Shown one piece after another: positions 36,074-46,476 of a stretch of DNA of 64,000 nucleotides. A program made the translations under genes and the position numbers. The stretch comes from Punica granatum (taxonomy: Eukaryota; Streptophyta; Magnoliopsida; Myrtales; Lythraceae): the NCBI RefSeq assembly GCF_007655135.1, contig NC_045131.1, positions 25,342,001-25,406,000 of the forward strand, in the 5' to 3' direction. The notes below the pieces were generated by a model. That model saw nothing but the letters and a program-made list of their open reading frames with translations. It had not been told where the DNA came from and made no database searches. Position 1 is the first letter of the stretch, and each line of letters opens with the position of its first letter.

Positions 36074-37043
36074 TTTTTGAATAAAATTATTATCTATATA
36101 TGTTATTAAATGATTATAATTTCAATAACATAGAAAAATTTACCTTTCAAGAAAATGGAAAAAAATAAAAAGATTATAAGAAATATATATCAATGAAAGC
36201 AAATTAAACACCCACCTCATAGATGATACACCATGTATTATTAGTCAAGCTTTAAAACTCAAATCAACAAAACTGAAATATATGGAAAAGTGAAAATATC
36301 TGATCAATCATATGATTATATTGCAGAATAGCCTAGTCTCAACTGGCTTCTTCTCCATGAACATATCTAATTAAGAAATAAAGAAAGGGACTAAGACGTC
36401 TTTTGAAAATACTAATTTCATTCTACCCTCCTCAAGATAACAGAAAAAGGTATATCTTACACTGTAAGTGGAGGTCCTTGCATGAAAAGAAAAATGGATA
36501 CTTCCATATATTACATCTCTATGGCCTACCATTTTCTCATTTGATCAACCTTAATCTGAAATCCTTTATCAATACCTCTATACCAGGCAAAAAGAATAAT
36601 CAAACTTGCATGTTAGGACCTCGTATCTCATTTTTCACCCTATCGTTGTATAACACCAGATAGAAGGAAAATGAGTGTTAATTATACAAAAAAAGCTAAA
36701 TTCTCCTAATTTATGCTCCTAAAGATCGTCCTAATTCAAAATCTCACTCACATCTATTGAATAACATTTGGATATTGTATCATTACAACACATACCATTG
36801 TAACTGGGATTTTCAATTAGGAGGATTTCTTAAATTGATTGTTAGGAGGATATAGCAACACTCTTAGTTATAATCGTTTGTTTGGAGGGAGGGATTAGAC
36901 TTAAAGGAAATTGAGAGGATTCAGAGAGAGATTTATTAATGAGGGCTAATATATGAAGATTATTATTTGAAATTCTTAATTCTTCTACTTATAAGAAATC
37001 AATTTATTTTTAAAATTTGTGAAAAGTACTTATTAAAAATAAG
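36074..37043. other. AT-rich part of copy B, no gene seen
   Basis: Aligns with 4588-5265 and 18426-18719 and shows the empty site of the 13.2-kb LTR element at about 36750 (single CATCT). The open frame 36403-36663 is not conserved in copy A. Confidence 0.65.
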
Positions 37044-37072
37044 CCCATGCAACATATGAGTTTGAAAGCTAG
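37044..37072 (+). mobile_element. Helitron-like 3' terminus (copy B)
   Basis: CCCATGCAACATATGAG, TTTGAAAG, CTAG then T. It is the counterpart of 18720-18748. Confidence 0.5.
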
Positions 37073-37911
37073 TATATATATAAACCCCGACTTTCATGGC
37101 AATTAATAGCGTTGTAAAGGTAAATATTATAATAAGTTAGGGATAAAAATCTAAATCTATTCTTTGTTGATATATATATATATATACACACACATTAAAT
37201 TAAATACAGTGTAATAGATAGTAGCACAATTGTAGCTTATATAATTAAGAACTTATAAATAAAAATAATTAATAAAAATGCATAAAAAACTTAATAATTT
37301 TAATATATGTGAAATAATATATAATTAGAATTAAATATGACTAAATTAATAATAAACGAATAAAAATTAAGAGTTCCTAAATAAAAATTTAATAATTTTA
37401 ATATATATGCATAAATATGTTTGGATGTGAAACATTTTAATTTAATAGATTCTCAAAACTTAAGATAATGATAAAATTATCCTCAAAACTTAGCATACTA
37501 ATTCTAAATTGGAGAAATGTTAATTTTAAAAAAGCTTTTTTTCTTTTTGCTGAAATATTTTAAAAAATTTATTATATCGCTACTACTTATCTAATAGAGT
37601 AATAATTTTTTATCTATGAAAAAAATATTTATCTTTCAACCATTAATGACTTTTTGAACACTCATGCTCTACCGATTGACGTATATATTTTATTCTATTT
37701 CTACAAATTAAAAATGTATATAAACTAATATTAAAGTTCTCATATGGTCTCACTTTCACTACTTACAATTATTACATCAATTACTATGAAAAAATTAGAT
37801 TGAAATTACTGTAGCAATTAAATAGTAAATAACCACTGAGGCTCTAACCCACTAACCCATTTGAGAAAATAAAATCTCTCACCTTCAACATTTGTCCAAT
37901 CAAAGTCACAT
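37073..37911. other. AT-rich intergenic, no gene seen
   Basis: Copy B homology ends near 37498. The remainder up to the gypsy element has no open frame and no recognisable repeat. Confidence 0.6.
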
Positions 37912-38279
37912 TTAATCTATAAAGATATGAAATCTAAATATTCCTATAATATCTCAATTAGATTTAAACTTTAAACAAACTAATGATATCATCTCTTGAT
38001 CTTCAACAAATATTCTAGAAACTTCTAGAAAATGGCATTATCAAGGGTTAATCCTCTGCATCATAGATTTGGTTGGAATCTTCTAGAACTTGAATCATGT
38101 TGATGCATCTTTGTTGATCACGTGGTTCATGTCCAATAGGCCTCCACGAATTTGCTTGAGCCCAAACCTCTTGAATCTGGCCGTTGAGTTCATCTTTAAA
38201 CTTCTTTGCTCGTGCTCGCGTAACCGATCTAATTGGAACTTGAACTGGATCCCTTGAAGTCGTGCTACGATTTGCATCA
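37912..38279 (-). repeat. 3' LTR fragment of the gypsy element
   Basis: 368 bp matching 42778-43147 (about 90 percent by eye). It begins on the minus strand with TGATGCAAATCG, directly after the polypurine tract. The pol reading frame continues into it. The rest of the LTR, to the left, is missing. Confidence 0.82.
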
Positions 38280-38338
38280 TTCCCCTCCTCTTGAAAAGGA
38301 TTTGCCCTCAAATCATCACCTACATCAAAAGGAAGCAA
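38048..38338 (-). pseudogene. Gypsy pol C-terminal tail, running into the 3' LTR
   Basis: An open frame of 96 codons whose last 75-80 codons lie inside the LTR (up to 38279). It holds the RANPFQEEGNDAN and VTRARAKKFKDELN segments known from the ends of Reina-type plant polyproteins. The polypurine tract itself encodes part of QEEGN. It is in a different frame from the integrase because of the single-base deletion near 38801-38805. The equivalent region of the 5' LTR is also partly open. Confidence 0.7.
38280..38292 (-). other. Polypurine tract of the gypsy element
   Basis: Minus strand AAGAGGAGGGGAA directly before the LTR start TGATGC. It lies within the pol reading frame. Confidence 0.75.
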
Positions 38339-38339
38339 A

Positions 38340-39326
38340 TCAACAACATTAAAAGTAGCACTTACATTGTACTCACCAGGTAAGTCTAGTTTGTAAGCGT
38401 TGTCGTTGATGCGCTCTAGGACTTAAAAATGACCATCCCCTCTTGGAGCAATTTGGAATGTCTTTGCGCCAGAAATCTCTCTTTCCTCATATGCAACCAA
38501 ATCCTATATTCGGGTTCAAAAATCAGCTTATGACGACCCTCGTTGGCGTGTTTTGTATACTGCTCCGTTCTTCGCTCAATGTTAAGTCTTACTTTCTCAT
38601 GAATCTGCTTGACAAATTCAGCTTTCTTTTAGCCATCTAAATTAACATGCTCAATCAAAAGTACAGGAGATAAATCCAATAGAGTTAAAGGATTAAATCC
38701 ATAAACAATTTCAAATTGTGAAAATTTAGTAGCAAAATGAACAGATCTGTTATAAGCAAACTCAACATATAGTAAACACTCTTCCCATGTTTTGATGTTC
38801 TTTTTATGATTGACCTCAACAAAGTAGACAAAGTCGTATTTACTACTTCAGTTTGACCATCAGTTTGTGGGTGACAAGTAGTAGAAAACAATAGCTTAAT
38901 ACCTAATTTACACCACAAAGTCTTCCAAAAATAGCTCAAGAACTTAGCATCTCTATCCAAAACAATTGTTCTAGGCATGACATGTAATCTCACAATCTTC
39001 ATAAAGAACAAATAAGCAACATGCGAAACATCATTCGTTTTGTGACATGGAATAAAGTGTGCCATCTTAGAAAATCTATCCACAACCACAAAAATTGAAT
39101 CTCTCCCACATTTAGTCTTAGGTAATCCTAACATAAAGTCCATTGAAATATCAATCCAAGACTCATTAGGAATAGGTAAATGAGTATACAAACCGTTGGG
39201 TTGCACTCTGAATTTAGCTTGCTTACATGTGACACATCTACCATAAATTCTCTCAACATCTCTTTTCATATGTGGCCAATAGAAGTGTTCTTGCAAAATA
39301 GCTAAAATCTTTACAACTCCAAAATG
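38340..39326 (-). pseudogene. Gypsy integrase
   Basis: The N-terminal zinc-binding part is seen as [11 protein letters not shown]. The catalytic core keeps all three acidic residues: D in [10 protein letters not shown] in VLDRDAKF, E in DGQTEVVN. The open part runs 38685-39296. Upstream, a GGA-to-TGA stop separates it from RNase H at about 39327. Near 38801-38805 one base is missing from an A-run (minus strand), so the frame shifts and terminates at 38685. The downstream part is readable in another frame (EFAYNRS-like) but has further stops. Not functional. Confidence 0.85.
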
Positions 39327-39758
39327 TCACATTAATCCTCCACCATGAGATTCATGCACTAATAACTCCTTCAAGGAACAATTAGGCACGCATAACTTAT
39401 TCTCTCCAAACAGGAACTTATCATGCCTAAAGAACTTACCACAAGGAATTTCCTCACAAGCCCGATATTCTTCACAAAATTCATTGTCATCAGCATATAA
39501 ATTTTTAATGTTTTTAAAACCAAGCAATTTTGCATCTAGTGTAAAGAGTAATGCATACATGCGAGAAAGTGCATCAGCGACCACATTCTCCTTACCTTGC
39601 TTATATTGAATGACGTATGGAAACGTCTCAATGAACTCCACCCATCGAGCATGTCTTTTGTTTAGCTTGTGTTGGCCCTTCAAGTGTTTTAAGGACTCAT
39701 GATCGTTGTGAATCACGAACTCCTTAAGCCATAGGTAGTGCTGCCACGTCTCTAAAGC
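39327..39758 (-). pseudogene. Gypsy RNase H C-terminal part and linker
   Basis: In frame with the RT upstream but separated by a TGA that fits a CGA-to-TGA change (ALV-stop-ALETW). It contains [24 protein letters not shown] (the RNase H end) and the start of the integrase linker (VHESHGGGL). Confidence 0.85.
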
Positions 39759-41012
39759 TCAAACCAATGCATACAACTCTTTATCATAAGTTGGATAGTT
39801 TAAGGCTGCCCTGCTTAGTTTTTCGCTAAAATAAGCAATTGGTCGTCCTTCCTGCGTAAGAACGGCACCTATACCAATATCTGAAGCATCACATTCAATC
39901 TCAAAAGTTTTTGAAAAGTTAAGTAAAGACAATAAAGAAGCGTTGGTTAGTTTCTCTTTAATTAGCTGAAATGCCTTCTCTTGTTCTTCTCTCCATCTAA
40001 ATCCAACGTTCTTTTTGATCACTTCAGTAAGTGGTGCGGCTATGCTACTAAAGTCATTCACGAACCACTGGTAAAAACTAGCAAGTCCATGAAAACTACG
40101 AACATTACCTACACTTGTGGGACTATGCCACTCTTGGATTGCATGTACCTTCTCTTCATCAACCTGTATACCTTGTGCACTAACAACAAATCCCAAAAAT
40201 ACAAGCTTATTGTTGCAAAAAGTACACTTCTTTAGATTATCAAATAACTTTTCCTTCCTAAGCACATCTAAAATAGATTTCAAATGTTCCTTATGATCAT
40301 CCAAGTTTTTGTTATAACCGAGTATATCATCAAAGTAGACAACAACAAATCTATCTATAAATGCATGCAAAACATTATTTATAAGTCTCATAAAAGTACT
40401 CAGAACATTAATCAAACCAAAAGGCATAACTAACCATTCATACAAACCATATTTTGTTTTAAATGCAATTTTCCACTCATCTCCTTCTTTCATTCTAATC
40501 TGATGATAACCACTCTTTAAATCAATTTTAGAAAATACACAAGAACCATGCAACTCATCTAACATATCATCTAAGCGAGGAATATGATGACGACACTTTA
40601 CCGTTATGTTGTTGATTGCTCGGCAATCAACGCACATTCTCCAAGTCCCATTCTTCTTAGATACAAGTATAACTGAAACGGCGCATGGGCTCATACTCTC
40701 CCTCACGTACCCTTTCTCCAACAACTCACTTACCTGTCGTTGAAGCTCATTTGTCTCCTCAAGATTGCTCCTATAGGGTAGTCGGTTTGGAATTGTCGCA
40801 CCGGGAACAAAATCAATTTGATGTTCAATCCCTCGGGTTGGAGGTAACCCACGAGGTGTTTTCTCGGGAAAGACATCCTCATACTCTTGCAAAAGAGAAA
40901 CAACTGAACTAGGTAGAGCTAGGTCAAGTTTGTTAGTGTTGAAAAATGCCTCTTTGTACAAAAGTACAATCATCGGTTGATTTGAAAACATTGCTCGCTT
41001 AATTTCACTCAT
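39759..41012 (-). pseudogene. Gypsy reverse transcriptase and RNase H N-terminal part
   Basis: An open stretch of 417 codons. RT motifs in order: GYVRESMSPCAVSVILV, CVDCRAINNIT, FSKIDLKSGYHQI, WLVMPFGL and YFDDIL with both catalytic Asp. Then the connection domain (VVSAQGIQVDEEKV), and the RNase H start (FEIECDASDIGIGAVL). Several family-invariant positions are replaced (for example ILGYNKN where ILIYSKN is usual). It is part of one long frame that continues to 38685 with two stops, so it was an intact polyprotein. Confidence 0.9.
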
Positions 41013-41580
41013 TTTTGCATATAAATTTTTTTGTTGTTTCTCTGATTTTCTCTCAATTGCCGAATTTTGATTTTCTTTTTCTCTCTTATTTTTCTCAGCC
41101 TTTCTATGATTTTCACTCTATTTCTTCTATTCACTCTCTTTCTTTTGATCATTCTCTTTTTGCAATCTCACTTGATCCTCATATACTTGCTGTGGTGTCA
41201 ATAGTACAAGAGTGATTGATCATTGATTTAGTACAAAGGAGTATTTGTTTGTAAAGCCATCATGCTTCACACGCTTATCAAACTGCCATGGACGCCCTAG
41301 CAACAAATGTCCCACTTGCATTGGTACTACATCACACAACACTTCATCTTCGTATTTACCGATTCGAAATGCAACTAACACCTGCTTGTCCACCCTTATC
41401 TCACCACTATCATTTAACCATTGCAACTTGTATGGCCTGGGGTGCTTCAACATGGGTAGTCCTCATTTTTCCACCATTGTTGTGCTTGCGACATTAATGC
41501 AACTACCATAATCTATAATCACACTACATACCTTGTCTTTAACGTAGCACCTAGTGTGAAAGATATTCTCCCGCTACACT
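41013..41580 (-). pseudogene. Gypsy aspartic protease region, disrupted
   Basis: IIDYGSCINVAS near 41490-41520 is the protease active-site region (the usual motif is DGGS or similar). It is followed, after one stop, by GHLLLGRPWQFDKR (open 41220-41453). In-frame stops occur near 41470, 41220 and 41127 before the RT begins. At least one fits CGA-to-TGA. It is in the same frame as RT. Confidence 0.75.
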
Positions 41581-42348
41581 TCCTCAATTCCTTTCGTTTA
41601 CAAGCTCAATGCTCTCCTTGCCACCAATGTCAATGCATCGAGGGCTAAATATTCCGTAGAAACTTCGGCAATACTCTTAGCACTGTTGTGAGACATGATA
41701 GTTGTAAAACAAAGTTAGAAAGAAAGGACCTCACCATTCTCTCCCTTACATGTTTACACTCTACACTTGTGTTTTCACTCAAAAAAAATGTGGATTTTAA
41801 CCCTCTAATGTTCTCACCACTCTCGCCTTTTTCCACTCGATAATTCTCTTTCAGTTCTCTTAGAACTAAACAAAAAACTTCAAAATTTCCAGCAACAATT
41901 CACCAAAACTCATCAAGGAAAATTAATAGTCAAAGGAAATTTCAGGAAGAAAAGAAACAAGAGTAAAGGCAACCAGTATGAAGTATATCAGAATATTATA
42001 TGGATGAAAAGATATGAAGGATTATACATGGAAAAGAATATGGAAGAATAGATATTATGTAATTCTGGAAACATAATCAATATGGATTAGCAATAAAGGA
42101 AGTAACAACTTTAGAATGGCCTGATGTATAAAATTTGGATCAAATTGACAACGATAACTTCTTTCTTTTCTTTCGATCCATTTTTTTCAGCTTTGTTTTT
42201 TTTTGGCTGATTTTTTTTCCTTTTATTTTTATCAGCTCTTTTTTTTGTCGAAATTTTTTTTTTGCTGCTAACAATCCACAACGAACAAACTCAACGAAGA
42301 GAAACTCAGCAAATTGAAACAAAAAGGATAGGATGAACCCGATTTGAT
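41581..42348 (-). pseudogene. Residual gag/leader region, mostly lost
   Basis: Only about 770 bp separate the protease from the PBS, too little for a normal gag plus leader. No zinc knuckle was seen. The open frame 41645-41836 has no recognised domain. I infer an internal deletion. Confidence 0.5.
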
Positions 42349-42360
42349 GCTCTGATACCA
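42349..42360 (-). other. Primer binding site (initiator tRNA-Met) of the gypsy element
   Basis: TGGTATCAGAGC on the minus strand, two bases inside the 5' LTR end. It is complementary to the 3' end of plant initiator tRNA-Met. Confidence 0.85.
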
Positions 42361-42362
42361 AA

Positions 42363-43147
42363 TGATGCGATTCCTGCCAAGAATGACAAGACTCGACAAC
42401 TAAAGGATCCCAAGATCGTTCCACGATCAGATTTGATTGACAAACCCTCAACCCGTTGTTTAAAACATAAACAAGAACCTTGGTATAACTGATCTCAACC
42501 CGTTATTTATTGCGAAACAAGAACCTCGACATGGGAAGATGCTACAAACGGTGGTGGAAAGCCGTTTGATAAGTCGATGATGAACGCCACGGAAATTTTC
42601 GATAAGTTCAAATTAGTTTTTCAAGAACCAAAGAGAATACTCTCACAATTTTCTGTATGTTTTTTTTCCTTAAAATTTGACAAGATGAGTATATGTAGAC
42701 CAAAACTAATCTGAATCTGGCCATGTCTCATCGCAAAGTAAGGAAAGTAAAATCTAAAGTATCTATAGAGATATAACTTAATCTATAAAGATATGAAATC
42801 TAAAATATTCCTAGAATATCTCCATCAGATTTAAACTTTAAACAAATCTGATGATATCCTCTCCTGATCTTCAACAAATATTCTAGAAACTTCTAGAAAA
42901 TGACATTATTATGGGTTAATCCTCTGCATCATAGACTTGGCTGGTATCTTCTAGAACTTGAATCACGTTGTTGCATCTTTGTTGATCACGTGATTCATGT
43001 CCAATGGGCCTCCACAAATTTGCTTGAGCCCAAACTTCTTGAATCAGGCCGTCGAGTTCATCTTTAAACTTCTTTGCTTGTGGTCGCGTAACCGGTCCAA
43101 TTGGAACTTGAGCTGGATCCCTTGAAGTCGTGCTACGATTTGCATCA
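42363..43147 (-). repeat. 5' LTR of the gypsy element
   Basis: 785 bp, with inverted ends TGATGC...GCATCA on both sides. It is followed on the right by ATTAA, the presumed target duplication, whose partner was lost with the truncated 3' LTR. Confidence 0.82.
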
Positions 43148-44580
43148 ATTAATACTCTTTTAAGGATGAAAAAAATGATTTGAAGAAATAAACTTCTACA
43201 ACTAAAAGAAAATACTCAATAATGGACTGAGTACGCTCATGAAATTCTTTATCTCGCGGAAAACTCATTCGATCTTTAATCTAATCTATCTTACAAATAT
43301 TAATTTTAAATTGTATTGGAATACACCTTTTGTTATATGTTTTGTCCCCTCTCACGTAAAATATATAAGATATGTATGGCGGCTAACATTTCTTCATTAT
43401 ATATTATCAAAAATATATTTATAAATGTTTAATTTAAAAATTATTTAAATTTCTACATGTAGAACGCATTATTAATTTTTTATTGGCTTGAAAAAATCCA
43501 TGGGACTTATTCAAAAAATAAAAAATATATATACATGGGTATTAGGTTGAGGTGAGATTTGAACCTTTGATCTACATTTGTGTTTTTTTAAAAGGCATAC
43601 TTTACTTGTGCCAACTCAACGAAATATGGAATTTGTCAAATGATGCAAAATTGAATCGTAATATAAGTAAGTGAAGCAAATAGAAAATAGGAAGAAATTT
43701 GATATTGTGACAAGTGTCGCTTATATGCAAGAGTTTTAGTTTTGGTGTAGATTGTAGATGGTTTGTTTGGCAGAAGGAATTTGATTAAAAGAAAAACTTA
43801 GAGGACTCAGATAGAGCGGTTTTCTTTTGATTACTTCAATCAAATTAGGTTCTCATTTTTCTTTTCTTTTTTTAGAAGGAATCATCTTCTCATTTGCAAA
43901 AGAAGCTACCATTTTAAATAGAACGGTTATAATGCACTCTCTTCAAATTATATCCATTTCTTTCCTCAAATTCACACTACAGAGAAATTGGTATATATAT
44001 GTATATATATATATATATGCTCATGTTTTTGGGGTTTGGCCAATGCTTTTTAGCCTCAGGAAAAGACTCACGTTGCTCATATATATCTATCTATGCTATA
44101 TATAAAAGTACAATATCTTTTTCCAAAATTTAAAATATCCTTGTATTCTCGCGACTTTTCTCGCTCCTTTTTAACTTGTAACTTTTGGTCAGACATTTTC
44201 ACAATATATATATATATAGCACTTTCTATTCATTGATAATTTTTTTACATTTCATTGTCGCTCATTCATCTCAACCGTGTTAACTCATTACCACTGGTAC
44301 GTTTGTCCTTTTTTTTTCACACTGACTTTGAGTTTCAAAATTTTGCTATATGTTTTGTGTTCAACACTTGTTGTCTCATCATGCTCAACATAATTTGACT
44401 CATCTTTGTGCCTGGTTGTCTATAATGTAATGGATAAAAAATTCCACACATGCCAATATTTCTTTACATGTCTCCTTCCCTTTTTCTCGGAAGAAAAGGA
44501 CAATCCGGACAAAATCGATGAACGGGAAGAGATCCAAGGTCTTTATTCAATGATTTTTTTTATAATTTTATAATTGATTG
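43148..44580. other. AT-rich intergenic, no gene seen
   Basis: No coding sequence. GAGGTGAGATTTGAACC near 43548 is the complement of a B-box-like GGTTCAAATC and may mark a SINE remnant on the minus strand. TA runs occur near 43990-44030 and 44200. Confidence 0.5.
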
Positions 44581-44585
44581 TCCAC

Positions 44586-44765
44586 TGTAAAGATCGGATT
44601 GGTGCAGAAGAACTTGGTATGTTTTCATTAATTCGATGGATATGTATACAGCCAAGTCCAATCAATAAATGGAAAGCATAAATTATGGCTAAACTAGTGA
44701 CACCTAAATATGGAAAACTAGGATATGTACATAAATTATAGTGAGGAATAAATCATTCCATAATA
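44586..44765 (-). repeat. 3' LTR of the copia element
   Basis: 180 bp. The minus strand begins TATTATGGAATG and ends CTTTACA. It begins with TA rather than TG in both LTRs. Confidence 0.9.
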
Positions 44766-44776
44766 CTCCCCCTCAA
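44766..44776 (-). other. Polypurine tract of the copia element
   Basis: Minus strand TTGAGGGGGAG immediately before the 3' LTR. Confidence 0.85.
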
Positions 44777-45570
44777 GTTGGAGAATGAGGATTCCGAATT
44801 CCCAACTTGCTGAGAAGAAAATGGAACTGATCACGCCTAAGTTCCTTAGTAAAAATGTCTGCCAGTTGAAAGTGTGTAGACACATGGGATGTGGCGACAG
44901 CTCCAGAGCGCAAATGTTGCCGAACAAAATGGCAATCTATTTCAATGTGCTTGGTGCGCTCGTGAAAAATTGAATTAGAGGCGATGTGGAGAGCCGCTTG
45001 ATTATCACAAAGAAGATGCATTGGACCGGCATGATAAACACCAAGAGAGCTGAGGAGAGAACGAAGCCATAAAAGTTCACTGACAGCTGCGGCCATGGCT
45101 CGGTATTCTGCCTCGGCGGAAGACTTGGAGATTGTTGTTTGCTTCTTGGTCTTCCAAGAGATGGGACTCCCGCCTAAAGTGACGAAATATCCAATCAATG
45201 ACCGTCGAGTCATGGGACAACTAGCCCAATCTGCATCACAGTAAGCCGTTAAAGATAGAGATGTTGGACAGAGAAAAATTCCTTGTCCAGGAGATTGCAA
45301 GAACTGAGATAGAATGTGAATAGGGTAGCTGAGCTTCGGCCTACTAATGGTGAGATACAGGAGACGACCAATCAGACGACGATATTGGCTCGGATCTGGA
45401 ATAGGTTCACCACTGTCTTGAGATAACTGGTGTTGTTGCTCCATGGGAAAATAAGCAGACCGTGAACCTAGCATACCAGCTTCAGTAAGAATATCCAGAG
45501 TGTACTTTCGCTGGTTGAGAAATAAACCAGAACCACTCCGAATAATCTCTATCCCCAAGAAATAGGACAA
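44773..45570 (-). pseudogene. Copia RNase H and end of RT, with an internal deletion
   Basis: 265 open codons beginning at YFLGIEI. They include LSQDSGEPIPDPSQYRRLIG, SLTAYCDADWASCP, SSAEAEYRAMA, HIEIDCHFVR and LADIFTKEL, the usual copia RNase H. Between LSQFLQSPGQ and GIFLC about 20 residues that normally follow are absent. The SPGQ-type sequence probably occurred twice and recombined. This is an inference from the family pattern. Confidence 0.85.
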
Positions 45571-46281
45571 AGGACAAAGATCCTTAATGTGAAAACATTG
45601 GCGAAGATAAGTCTTAAAACTAGATCACGAGGCAGAATCATTGGTCACGAGAATCATATCATCAACATAAACCAGAACCGCAAGAAATGTGTCACCATGG
45701 GAGAAGGTGAACAAAGAGTAATTAGCGCCGGATTGTTGAAAACCATATTGAGAAAGAGCAGTGGCGAACTTAGAATATCAGTTTCGATATGCTTGACAAA
45801 GGTCATATAGGGACTTTTTCAGACGGCATACCTGATTAGATTCGGTGGAACGAAAACTAGAAGGAAAAGACATGTAAACCTCCTCATCCAAGTCCCCATG
45901 AAGGAAGGCGTTATTGACATCAAGCTGGTACATCTCCCATTTTTTAGCAACAGCAATGGTTAATAAGCAGCGAACTGTGACCAATTTGGCTACTGGTACA
46001 AATGTCTCAGGAAAATCGACTCCTTCAACCAGAGTGAAACCCTTGGCCATGAGTCGAGCCTTGTAACATTCCACAGTGCCATCAGCCCATCTTTTAATCT
46101 TAAAAACCCATTTGCAGCCAATAGGTTTCTTTCCGAGAGGTAGTGATTGAAGAGTCCATGTGCCGTTGTCCTCGAGGGCACGAATTTCATCGGCCATGGC
46201 TAAGCGCCATTGTGGAACCTTTGCAGCCTTTGAATAAGTCCTTGGCTCTGAGTCAGAGTCAAGTACAGCAAGGAATGACAA
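45571..46281 (-). pseudogene. Copia reverse transcriptase, with stops
   Basis: CKWVFKIKRWADGTVECYKA, QLDVNNAFLHGDL (catalytic Asp) and, after a W-to-stop change at 45778-45780, the VYVDDM active site near 45660-45680. Further stops follow before RNase H resumes at 45570. It is the same frame as the flanking pol parts. Confidence 0.85.
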
Positions 46282-46471
46282 TTAGGTGGCATCAATATCG
46301 GAATAATTAAGATAATGCTCGAGGGGATGAGACATACCTGGAGAGTTTGATGGAGCGGGTGATATGATTGGGGGGGTAGAAGAAGAATCTAAGCAACGGA
46401 CAGTGTGGGAGACAAAATCACTAAGCCAACTCGGCTTTCGGATATTCCACGGAGCCTTGGAACTGACTATA
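46282..46471 (-). pseudogene. Copia pol linker, downstream side of the solo LTR
   Basis: Continuation of the integrase C-terminal linker (KPSWLSDFV, the usual PXWLXDYV-type segment before RT) immediately beyond the solo LTR. The insertion plus duplication totals 4548 bp, a multiple of three, so the frame is unchanged across it. Confidence 0.75.
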
Positions 46472-46476
46472 GTGTC

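Larger units (their letters stand above)
28549..37498. repeat. Segmental duplication, copy B
   Basis: Direct copy of the sequence at 1-19149 without the 13.2-kb LTR element. It carries the additional 2.64 kb with the protease gene. Both the CACTA-type element and the two Helitron-like termini are present in both copies, so those insertions predate duplication and the LTR insertion postdates it. The stretch 28626-31144 has no gene. Confidence 0.92.
37912..43147 (-). mobile_element. Ty3/gypsy element, Reina/chromovirus type, decayed
   Basis: Order on the minus strand: 5' LTR (42363-43147), PBS TGGTATCAGAGC, residual gag-protease region, RT, RNase H, integrase, polypurine tract, 3' LTR fragment. 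The domain order RT-RH-INT is that of Ty3/gypsy. The sequences around the RT (GYVRESMSPCAV, MPFGL, YFDDIL) are those of plant Reina-type chromoviruses. The distal 415 bp of the 3' LTR are missing and there is no left target duplication. Gag is largely gone, and pol carries at least six stops and one frameshift. It is dead. Confidence 0.88.

Noticed and set aside
42135..42451. Short Phe-rich (plus) and Lys-rich (minus) open frames
   Set aside because: Low-complexity T/A runs in the gypsy leader region.
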